Shown: in pieces, positions 9,026 to 17,419 of the stretch
Numbering within the stretch: the first letter of the stretch is position 1
Layout: each line of letters begins with the position of its first letter
NCBI GenBank assembly: GCA_026394695.1
Contig: JAPKXT010000186.1
Coordinates: 1-34,459 of the forward strand
DNA length: 34,459 nt
Reading direction: 5' to 3'
From: Methanoregula sp.
GTDB lineage: Archaea; Halobacteriota; Methanomicrobia; Methanomicrobiales; Methanospirillaceae
Notes under the pieces: generated by a model
Databases searched by the model: none
What the model was told of the DNA's origin: nothing
Seen by the model: the letters and a program-made list of their open reading frames with translations, nothing else
Position numbers and translations under genes: made by a program

Positions 9026-9811
9026 ATGAATCCGGCTGATAAGTCTCCGACAATAATTGTCCATGAAGAAACCGACTCATTAGAGGAACTCTCTGAGTAT
9101 CTCGATGTGCTCTCAAGCAGCGTACGGCTCCGGATACTAAAATTTCTTGAGAAAAAGCCCCGAAATGCCCGTTCTATCTCAAACGAGATCGAGACCAGTT
9201 ATGAAAATACAAAAAAACATCTTGACAAGCTGATGAGTATCGGCGTTATCAAAAAAGAGGCAGGCCTGGGTGCGCCGACATCCAAGGGTATCCACCCCGT
9301 CTGGGAATATTCCATTGTTCAGGGGGGGCTTGAAACGATCATAAGGAACCTGGGACTTTTTTCAAACACGCGGGTGCAGATAATCGGCAATGAGATTTCC
9401 CGCCGTCTCGATGCAGTAAAAAACACCCTTTCCCGGGAAGTTCTTGGAAATACTCCAGCCGCGATCGTACTTGGCGGACCGGATGACGGGAAAGTGTTCC
9501 TGTTAAAACAGGATCATATCCGCATCGGGCGGATCGATCCCGAGAACAAGACAGCGTTCTCTCCTGAAAACGATATTGCCCTCTCCATTGGTTATACCGC
9601 GGTTACCCGGGTCTCAAAGCCGCACGGCAGGTTCGTCTCTGACAAGGAACACTGGTATATTGAGGACTGCGGAAGCACGGGGGGCACCCGTCTCAACAAT
9701 AAAAAGCTCGAAAAGAATACCCGGATTGCCCTGCATGACGGGGATCTCATCGAACTGTCACGGGGTGTATCCGGTGTCAGCCTGCTCATGATCATCCCGG
9801 AAGGCAGTTGA
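9026..9811 (+). CDS. ArsR-like winged-helix DNA-binding domain fused to FHA domain
   Basis: N-term DVLSSSVRLRILKFLEKKPRNARSISNEIETSYENTKKHLDKLMSIGVIKKE (wHTH); C-term DHIRIGR...VSKPHGRFVSDKEHWYIEDCGSTGGTRLNNKKL...LHDGDLIEL (FHA). Confidence 0.88.
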   Translation: MNPADKSPTIIVHEETDSLEELSEYLDVLSSSVRLRILKFLEKKPRNARSISNEIETSYENTKKHLDKLMSIGVIKKEAGLGAPTSKGIHPVWEYSIVQGGLETIIRNLGLFSNTRVQIIGNEISRRLDAVKNTLSREVLGNTPAAIVLGGPDDGKVFLLKQDHIRIGRIDPENKTAFSPENDIALSIGYTAVTRVSKPHGRFVSDKEHWYIEDCGSTGGTRLNNKKLEKNTRIALHDGDLIELSRGVSGVSLLMIIPEGS

Positions 9812-9891
9812 TATACGCATCATCATTAAATACCGGATGTCAGAAAAAACAATAACCCTAATGTCTGTTCAATAAAAAACATTCACCACTC

Positions 9892-11991
9892 ATGATCCCT
9901 GTTAGTCGCATAGCTCGTTTCCTTGGTATCCTCGCGCTCATCTGCATCGGGTGCATTCAGGCAGCAGCTGCGGCAGAGCATACGGTGGCGCCGTCCGGGG
10001 CTGAATTTTCCAGCATTCAGGCTGCGGTTGACCGGGCATTTCCCGGAGATATCATTACCGTCCGGAGTGGAACCTACCATGAAAACATCCTGCTGGATAA
10101 GCAGGTTTCACTTATAGGCATCGACAGTGGCAGCGGGGTACCGCTGATTGAACCATTAAACAATGGAAATGCGGTTAAAATTACTATTGACGGCTGTACC
10201 CTTGAAGGATTTACCCTCCGGAACAGCGCATCTCCTGCTGCTATCTTCATCAAGTCTGACCAGAATACTATCCGGAATAATACACTTTTGAATAATACGC
10301 GGGGGATATTTTTGCAGTCAGCGATGAAAAATACCCTGTCCGGTAATACAATCACTGACAACAACGAATACGGAATTGTGCTTGAAGAGTCCAGGGACAA
10401 TGTTATTGAAAAAAACATCATAATGAAGAACAAAATCGGGATTACCCTCGATTTTTACTCTCTTTCAAATCATATCTTCTACAACAATTTTGATAATCCC
10501 CAGAACGTAATCTCGTGGAGCCCGACTTCAGTCTGGTCATCACCCCAGAAATTCATGTATACCTATCTTGGCCTTGAGCAACAGGGTTACCTGGGAAATT
10601 TCTGGAGTGATTACCATGGCAGGGATAAGAATGGTAATGGTGTGGGGGACACTCCGTATAGCATCAGGATCGGTTCAAATCCAAAAGCGATCTTTGAATC
10701 CAACCAGAATACCGTAGACGCATTTCCCCTCATGGATCCAACACGATACTACAGCAGTGTCGTACCGGTTACCGATGAGGTTATCGCTCCTTCCACAATC
10801 CCCCTCCCGACAATCCCCGGCATATCTGGCACCGTGGTTACATCCCCTGTTCCCGGCAACCTGACAACGGTATCCCCCTCCGTGTCATCAATACCTGCAG
10901 AAAAGCCCGCTGAAGGAAAAACCACGGGGCTTTTAATGTTTGAGCTTATTGTCCTGCTGACTGCAGGACTGGTGGTTCTGGTGATCTTCTGGCAGCTGAA
11001 AAAGGGTGAGAGGGTACGGGAGGAGATGGCAGCGGGCATCCTGTCAGCACCCTATAAAATGCCTGCGGAAAATTCGGGCCACCCAGGCGGCGCATCTACC
11101 GTCATAACCCCCAATACCGCTAATCCAAGCACAGTTCTGACATGGCCTTCTGCCTCTCCACATGAACAGAAGAACTACTTTCCCCGGGAACTGGAGAACA
11201 AGTATTATACCAGCATCAGATACATCGGGCGTGGCGGCATTGCATGGGTCTATTCTGCCCAAAAGAAAACTGATGGTATAAAAGTAGCGGTAAAAATCCC
11301 GATCAGTTTCGATGAGATGACCGGGAAAGCGTTTTTAAATGAGATTGCAGCCTGGCAAAGCCTGCGGCATCCCAATATTGTTCGGGTGACCGCTGTCAAT
11401 ATCCTCCCGGTTCCCTATGTCGAAATGGAGTATGTGCCGGGTGGGTTGGAAGCGCTGGAAAAACCGGTGCCCCTCTGTAACGCAGTCCGTCTCGTCAGAG
11501 GAATTGCCGATGGGCTCAGGTATGCCCATGAGCATGGATTCATCCACCGGGACATAAAACCCCACAACATCCTGCTTGATGAGGAACAGAGACCAAAAAT
11601 TACAGACTGGGGGATGAGCAAGGTGCTGGCCACCGATATAAAAAAGTCCAGTATTGCAGGATTCTCGCTCTCCTATGCTGCACCTGAACAGGTATCTCCC
11701 TCGGAATTCGGGAGAACGGACGAACGGACAGATATATACCAGCTGGGAGTGGTTTTCTATGAACTGGTAACCGGCTCGGTACCGTTTGGTGGTGAGAGTA
11801 TTGTTGAAGTGGGAAATTCGATCGTGAGGGAGCAGCCGGTAACCCCGTCAAAGCTCAATGCTGACGCAGCACCGGCAGAGGATATCATCATGAAATGCTT
11901 ACAAAAGGATCCGCTGCAGCGATTCCAGTCCGCACAGGAACTGATCGATGCGATTTCCAGGCTCTGTAAAGAAGAACCTGAAGGGTCCTGA
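9892..11991 (+). CDS. Receptor-type Ser/Thr protein kinase: signal peptide, NosD/PbH1-like right-handed beta-helix, TM helix, Hanks-type kinase
   Basis: Ectodomain repeats NTIRNNTLLNNTRGIFLQ / NTLSGNTITDNNEYGIVLEES / NVIEKNIIMKNKIGITL; TM LLMFELIVLLTAGLVVLVIFWQL; kinase GRGGIAWVY, VAVKIP, HRDIKPHNILL, DWG, APEQ, DIYQLGVVFYELVTG. Confidence 0.93.
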   Translation: MIPVSRIARFLGILALICIGCIQAAAAAEHTVAPSGAEFSSIQAAVDRAFPGDIITVRSGTYHENILLDKQVSLIGIDSGSGVPLIEPLNNGNAVKITIDGCTLEGFTLRNSASPAAIFIKSDQNTIRNNTLLNNTRGIFLQSAMKNTLSGNTITDNNEYGIVLEESRDNVIEKNIIMKNKIGITLDFYSLSNHIFYNNFDNPQNVISWSPTSVWSSPQKFMYTYLGLEQQGYLGNFWSDYHGRDKNGNGVGDTPYSIRIGSNPKAIFESNQNTVDAFPLMDPTRYYSSVVPVTDEVIAPSTIPLPTIPGISGTVVTSPVPGNLTTVSPSVSSIPAEKPAEGKTTGLLMFELIVLLTAGLVVLVIFWQLKKGERVREEMAAGILSAPYKMPAENSGHPGGASTVITPNTANPSTVLTWPSASPHEQKNYFPRELENKYYTSIRYIGRGGIAWVYSAQKKTDGIKVAVKIPISFDEMTGKAFLNEIAAWQSLRHPNIVRVTAVNILPVPYVEMEYVPGGLEALEKPVPLCNAVRLVRGIADGLRYAHEHGFIHRDIKPHNILLDEEQRPKITDWGMSKVLATDIKKSSIAGFSLSYAAPEQVSPSEFGRTDERTDIYQLGVVFYELVTGSVPFGGESIVEVGNSIVREQPVTPSKLNADAAPAEDIIMKCLQKDPLQRFQSAQELIDAISRLCKEEPEGS

Positions 11992-12043
11992 TCCCTGATG
12001 ATACCTACAACCATATCCAGTATGATAAAAAGAGATTGCTGAC

Positions 12044-12235
12044 ATGTCTGATGAAAAAAAACTTTATGAATCCGCTCTATGTGCTCATTGTGGGGGAATA
12101 GGATGCCTGTACTGCAATAAAAAAGGAGTTGTTCTTGTTCCTGCACCCAAAAAGCCATGCGCTCATTGCGAAGGGATTGGGTGCATATACTGTGGGTTTA
12201 CCGGTTGGGCTGCACCTAAAGGTAAGTATGATTAA
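12044..12235 (+). CDS. Small duplicated Cys-knuckle (DnaJ zinc-finger-like) protein
   Basis: Two copies of CAHCxGIGCxYC in 63 aa; starts 52 nt after the kinase stop, same strand. Confidence 0.7.
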   Translation: MSDEKKLYESALCAHCGGIGCLYCNKKGVVLVPAPKKPCAHCEGIGCIYCGFTGWAAPKGKYD

Positions 12236-12251
12236 GTAATCGCCCTGATTT

Positions 12252-13490
12252 TTATGAAAATTTCCCCTCAATCCTGCGCGGGATCACACATTCCTCGTAT
12301 CGTTTTGCAAAGTACCGGTCGGTCATACCAGCGATAAAGTCCCGTACCAACTCGGGAGATGTTGCTGACTGAAGATAGATCTGACTGATCCAGCTGGTAT
12401 CAATAAAATCGGTAAAAATTTTTGCATCCCGTAACTCTTCCTCGACATCATTCAGGTATGTCGCAAACAGGGTTGCATACATCTGCTTAACTTTTTCCCT
12501 TTCTGAAGTGAGTTTTTTGTTATTGTAAATATGGATCCGGGAAAATGAGCGCAGGGAAATAAGTGCCTTTTCCACATCCGGGCTGTACGATATATAACCA
12601 ATATCTTCCGTGTTACTGTTTTCCAGAAGGTCGTAAATTAGTGTGTTTATGATTTCCCGGTTGGAGTCACCAAGAGTATCCCTGCATTCTTGCGGAAGCG
12701 GGGTTGTACGCCCGATCAATCCCACTTCACGGGCATCCTGCACATCTCTGCCAATGTAAGCGATGGTGTCAGAAAATTTTACAACACAACCTTCGAGTGT
12801 CATTGGTTCCTTTGTTCGCCTGCCATCTGCATTGTCCTGCACTTTTTTGTCAAATGCCAGCCAGGTCTGGCAGGGTTCAGGTGAGATTTTAAGATCGTCA
12901 GCTTCGCCGTTGTGACAGAGAATCCCGTCCAGCACCTGCATAGTGAGGTCACAGTCTTCAATACGATCGAGGAATTGAACGCTCTGAACATTATGGAAAA
13001 ACTTTCCGATGCCGTATTGCTCACAGAGTTCCGACAGGCAGGTCTCTCCAAAATGCCCGTACGGGATATGCCCGATATCATGGCCGAGAGCGATCGCTTC
13101 AATGAGATCTTCGTTCAGCCTCAGGCAACGCCCGATAGTCCGGGCGATCTTTGATACGATCTGCACATGAATGACACGGTGGGTTATGTGGTCGTTTTCG
13201 ACAAGGTAAAAGACCTGTGTTTTATCGATATACCGCGTATATGCCCTTGTATGAATGATCCGATCAGCGTCCCGAGAGTAGGGGGTACGGATATCATCAG
13301 GTTTTCTGTTGTGCCTTCGCACTGCATCGACACTGGTCGCGGCAAGAGGAGACAGCAGCGATTCCCGTTTATCGGTCATGGCGTGAATGGAGGAGTCGAT
13401 ACCGGGGCTGGGAAGTCGCTGGTCCTTTTTGGAACGGGGCATCTTACCGGTGAATCTGCTCCCTTGGGTATTAAGTGTGATGGAAATCAC
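12252..13490 (-). CDS. HD-domain dNTPase (deoxyguanosinetriphosphate triphosphohydrolase-like)
   Basis: TPYSRDADRIIHTRAYTRYIDKTQVF, ITHRVIHVQIVSKIARTIGRCLRLNEDLIEAIALGHDIGHIPYGHFGE; true start may be internal (e.g. MTDKRES, about 13379). Confidence 0.85.
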   Translation of the reverse strand: MISITLNTQGSRFTGKMPRSKKDQRLPSPGIDSSIHAMTDKRESLLSPLAATSVDAVRRHNRKPDDIRTPYSRDADRIIHTRAYTRYIDKTQVFYLVENDHITHRVIHVQIVSKIARTIGRCLRLNEDLIEAIALGHDIGHIPYGHFGETCLSELCEQYGIGKFFHNVQSVQFLDRIEDCDLTMQVLDGILCHNGEADDLKISPEPCQTWLAFDKKVQDNADGRRTKEPMTLEGCVVKFSDTIAYIGRDVQDAREVGLIGRTTPLPQECRDTLGDSNREIINTLIYDLLENSNTEDIGYISYSPDVEKALISLRSFSRIHIYNNKKLTSEREKVKQMYATLFATYLNDVEEELRDAKIFTDFIDTSWISQIYLQSATSPELVRDFIAGMTDRYFAKRYEECVIPRRIEGKFS

Positions 13491-13945
13491 GGGATGAAGA
13501 GACCAGGATGCAGAGCTGGCAAAAGATCCAAAGCGAATTGCTTTTCCCCATCATAACCCCAGTTATAAAAACCGGGTATCCTGCTATTTTTAAAAATCTG
13601 AAAATTGCCGGAAAATATATTTATTCCCACCAGGTCACTCATCACCCTATTATCCTAACCCATGCGGTGACCAGACGGTGTAACTGCACAGGTGACCGGA
13701 TGGCCGAACTGCCTGCAGTACCTGATACCTTGTGCGAAGGCAGTCCCGCACTCAGTAGAGAACTTTTTCCCAAGAGTCATCTGTGGCTGGTGAGATGGCA
13801 AAATAATAAAAAAATGTGCAAATCCACTGTTCATACCCATGAAGTTCCGCAGTTCCCCGGGGAGCTCCTATCCCTATCTCCACATCTTTATTTTCTCTGA
13901 AGAATAACTGATGAGAGTACAGATTGGATTTATCAGAGGCATTTC

Positions 13946-14839
13946 ATGGCAAAGAAAACAACAAAAAAAGAGGTGGCAGATGAAGAGTGCAATAAAGAGT
14001 GCTCCAACTGCCCCACTGCAACAACCTGCGCATCAGCAAAGAACGGGCCGGCTGGCCTCCCCCCGAAAGCAAAAGTTGACGTCAGACATGTCATCATGGT
14101 ACTCTCGGGGAAAGGTGGCGTGGGCAAATCCACCGTGTCTGTAAACCTTGCCTATGCCCTTTCCAACCATGGTTTCAAGGTTGGGCTTTTAGACCTTGAC
14201 ATGCATGGCCCAAACATCCCCAAGATGTTGGGTATCGAGGATCATAAACTCGCTATTATGGGAGAAATGATCGAACCCGTCCACATCACCGGGATGCTCT
14301 CTGTCATATCGATGGCGTTCCTTCTGCCTGACACAAGCACACCGATCATCTGGCGAGGTCCTATGAAGATGGCTGCAATTCAGCAGTTCCTCAACGAAGT
14401 GAACTGGGGCACACTGGATTATCTGGTTGTCGACCTGCCCCCCGGAACTGGTGATGAGGCCCTCACCATCGCCCAGCTCGCCCCCAATCTCCGTGGGGCA
14501 GTAATTGTCACCACTCCTCAGGATGTCGCAACACTTGATGCGCGGAAATCTGCAAAATTTATCCAGAAACTTGAAGTTCCCGTACTGGGTATCATCGAGA
14601 ACATGAGCGGAATGATCTGCCCTCACTGTGGAGAGGAAATTGACCTCTTTGGCAAGGGTGGTGGCAAAAAGATCGCAGATGAACTATCCGTCCCATTCCT
14701 TGGTGCAATACCGATCGATATCGAAATGCGTAAATCAGGGGATGAGGGACGCCCGTTCATCATAAAGCGCGGCAACAGCCCCACGTGGGAGGCTGTTGAC
14801 AAGGTTATGGAAGCGCTCATCAGAGTTGTTGAGGGTTAA
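13946..14839 (+). CDS. Mrp/Nbp35/ApbC-family P-loop Fe-S carrier ATPase
   Basis: VLSGKGGVGKSTVSVNLAYALSNHGFKVGLLDLDMHGPNIPKMLG; DLPPGTGDEALTIAQ; ENMSGMICPHCGEEIDLFGKGGG; N-terminal Cys cluster. Confidence 0.93.
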   Translation: MAKKTTKKEVADEECNKECSNCPTATTCASAKNGPAGLPPKAKVDVRHVIMVLSGKGGVGKSTVSVNLAYALSNHGFKVGLLDLDMHGPNIPKMLGIEDHKLAIMGEMIEPVHITGMLSVISMAFLLPDTSTPIIWRGPMKMAAIQQFLNEVNWGTLDYLVVDLPPGTGDEALTIAQLAPNLRGAVIVTTPQDVATLDARKSAKFIQKLEVPVLGIIENMSGMICPHCGEEIDLFGKGGGKKIADELSVPFLGAIPIDIEMRKSGDEGRPFIIKRGNSPTWEAVDKVMEALIRVVEG

Positions 14840-14842
14840 GCG

Positions 14843-15151
14843 ATGAATTACATGCGGATTCTAACAGGAAAGGAAATACCGCTCCCGATTTATAGTGGTG
14901 TAATCGCCTGCCTGGAGAACCCGCTTGCATTTCCCGACCTGCTCGAACCGATCTATCGTGAGGCTATGAAACTTGATGATGATACACTTGACAGGTTCAG
15001 GTTCTCACTCATGCGGCTCCAGCTCTATGCAGATATCCACCGGAATGAAGACCTGGAAAAAGCGATGCACATCAAATACGTTGCGCAGGTTCTTGAAAAA
15101 GTGGTTTTTGGATCACTGGTAATGGAACGTGAAGACCTGTCCGCTGACTAA
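14843..15151 (+). CDS. Conserved hypothetical protein
   Basis: Starts 3 nt after the Mrp stop; coding-like composition; no family recognised. Confidence 0.65.
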   Translation: MNYMRILTGKEIPLPIYSGVIACLENPLAFPDLLEPIYREAMKLDDDTLDRFRFSLMRLQLYADIHRNEDLEKAMHIKYVAQVLEKVVFGSLVMEREDLSAD

Positions 15152-15312
15152 ATTTTTATCCCTGCCGGAAAAGATATTATCGGGATACTTATGCAGTGGT
15201 GATACCTATATGTGCAGACCCGATCAATACTAGAATCAGTCAATAATTTCGCAACGGTTTTTTAAAAAACCAGTATCAAAAAATATCAATAATTATTATC
15301 ACTGGAATTACT

Positions 15313-15768
15313 ATGACATCACGCATGCAATCTCCTCACACGACCTGTCCGGGATGCCAGGAAGAGGTCTTTCTCGATGAGCTCGTCGGAGGAAAATGCC
15401 CGCTCTGCGGTTGCTCACTTGAGGATTTTGATGAGTCGTTTGGGGAGTATGAAGGAATCCTTGACCGCTCGGATCTTTCGTGGCTGATCTTCAATTATTT
15501 CGTCTTCAAAAAATTTGTTGATATGGGTGTTCCCCCTCACCAGATCATGGAGTTTGTCACCACCTATGAACAGAATGCGGAAAAACCCTCGGAGGAGTGG
15601 ATCAAAACCGAGTTTACTCTCGAAATCCCGATGAAACTTTTAGACCAGATCAGACCAAAGTACTGTGCGAAATGTAAAAAATTATTCTTCCGTGGTGGAA
15701 AAAAATCCATCCGTGGCGATATGCGTCGGACCCAGCTTACCGTTGAGTATCTTTGCGACCGGTGCTGA
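15313..15768 (+). CDS. Double zinc-ribbon protein, function unknown
   Basis: CPGCQEEVFLDELVGGKCPLCG (N-term) and YCAKCKKLFFRGGKKS...YLCDRC (C-term) flank a central helical region. Confidence 0.7.
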   Translation: MTSRMQSPHTTCPGCQEEVFLDELVGGKCPLCGCSLEDFDESFGEYEGILDRSDLSWLIFNYFVFKKFVDMGVPPHQIMEFVTTYEQNAEKPSEEWIKTEFTLEIPMKLLDQIRPKYCAKCKKLFFRGGKKSIRGDMRRTQLTVEYLCDRC

Positions 15769-15817
15769 TACCGATATAATTTATTGTTATTTTGCTATTT
15801 TCACATTAGTTTTTTAA

Positions 15818-17176
15818 TCAATGCTGGTAATAAAAATCAAGAATTTTTCCCGACTGAATATCAACCCAGCCTACTCCGGGCACCGGCCACTGTTTTTCAC
15901 GGATGACTGCATCATCAAATTGTACCTTCCATGCAATGGAGATACTACCTGGACGGGGAAAGACCGCTGGGGGTCTCTGGTCTCTCCATCGGATTTCTGC
16001 AGAAACAATCCTAAGCCCGTTACTTGATGTCGGATATGTCTGCTTAGCCCGGTCCAGAACCGCGTAGGTGGCCTCATAATGTGTCACAAGCGGCTCTATA
16101 GCAAGCGAAAATGCATTGTCAGGAGAGGCCCAGCGTCGGCTATATTCCGTTACTTCCCCGGTTACAGAATCAACTGAAATCGTAAACCCCTCATAATCAC
16201 AGGGAATATCCTGCATAATGCGGTTGTATACAAAAACGTATTGCCCGGCAATTGCCTCATCAGGGAATCCGAGAGGGTCATACCGGGCATTGCTCATGTT
16301 GAGGGGAAGGGGAAACCCGTTCCGATCGATAATGTAGCGATCTGCAATTTTTTGTGCAGCCGAAATATCGAGTGCAGGGTTTGCCTGCCTGCCCAGTCGT
16401 TCAATGCTTTTGGAAAATGATGTGATCTGACCAGTGTCCGGGTCCATGGTTCCGGTAAGTATCGAGGTATTATTCCTGTACAGGGAAAAGATCCATTCCG
16501 GCAGAGAATCGGTAGTGTTATTATACCTCATTCGGACCGTTTCAGGGTGATACATAATGAACGCACTGCTTACGAGAGTTTTTGCCTGGTCGGAAGTGAT
16601 CCTGGCACGTTCCTGTCCTGATGTATAGGGATCGCCAGTCCTGGCGTCGATAAACACTGAAAACCCGGTAGCCTCTGGTGAAGTATTGACCTGTCTGATC
16701 CTGAACTCGTAAAGGTTCAGACCTGCGTTCTGACCGGTGATATTCACGCTCATTAAAATATAGACAGGTGCCGGATAATCAAGCCGAAGAGAAGCGGTTG
16801 CAGTATCAAGGGATATAATATCACGGGTTGATTGTACGGGCACACCCGAACCAATGATAATGCCGGGGGTTTTTGTAACCGTCACGTTCAGGGTCAGAGG
16901 AGTTGTGATTTCATCAGATCGATTTACCGGGACTGTCTCTGCTGACGTTATTGTGGATGGGGGAAGTTGTACGGGGGTCTGGTTCGGTGAACCCGTCAGC
17001 ATCCCGTTCAATATCAGGTACAACCCGGCACAGATTGCGATAACCAGACAGAAAACTGCGATTTTTTTAAGTTGGCGCTTTTTTTTCTTTGCCTCAATCT
17101 GCATTTTGTAGCGCGGTGGCAGATACGTGATGTCTGACTCTTCGGGATTTTTATTCATTGCTGCCACCTCAATCAA
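15818..17176 (-). CDS. Membrane-anchored exported protein with PepSY-like repeats
   Basis: N-terminal TM (KIAVFCLVIAICAGLYLILNGML); ectodomain repeats an ISAAQKIADRYI..., DSVTGEVTEYSRRW / DPDTGQITSFSKS pattern like PepSY domains. Confidence 0.6.
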   Translation of the reverse strand: MIEVAAMNKNPEESDITYLPPRYKMQIEAKKKKRQLKKIAVFCLVIAICAGLYLILNGMLTGSPNQTPVQLPPSTITSAETVPVNRSDEITTPLTLNVTVTKTPGIIIGSGVPVQSTRDIISLDTATASLRLDYPAPVYILMSVNITGQNAGLNLYEFRIRQVNTSPEATGFSVFIDARTGDPYTSGQERARITSDQAKTLVSSAFIMYHPETVRMRYNNTTDSLPEWIFSLYRNNTSILTGTMDPDTGQITSFSKSIERLGRQANPALDISAAQKIADRYIIDRNGFPLPLNMSNARYDPLGFPDEAIAGQYVFVYNRIMQDIPCDYEGFTISVDSVTGEVTEYSRRWASPDNAFSLAIEPLVTHYEATYAVLDRAKQTYPTSSNGLRIVSAEIRWRDQRPPAVFPRPGSISIAWKVQFDDAVIREKQWPVPGVGWVDIQSGKILDFYYQH

Positions 17177-17419
17177 GTACTTATAATAGTATTCTGTTGA
17201 GGTAAAAATAAAGAACGGTGCCTAAAAAGTCAACAGGTTTGTTGATGAGGGAATGTTCTCTCTAAAAAAAATTGTCGGTAATGGGTAGATCGGAAAAAAA
17301 TTACATAATCCTTCATGATTGCCCTCTTGATTTACCAGATTGTTTTTCCCTTCCGGGTCTGTGAGGGAAATCATAAGTAAAAAAGGGAAAATGATCCCCG
17401 TTCTCACGGGAATTTTATA

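Noticed and set aside
13508-13900. 130-aa plus-strand ORF upstream of mrp
   Set aside because: Unnatural composition, no family, covers a region with promoter-like and RNA-like signals; probably spurious.
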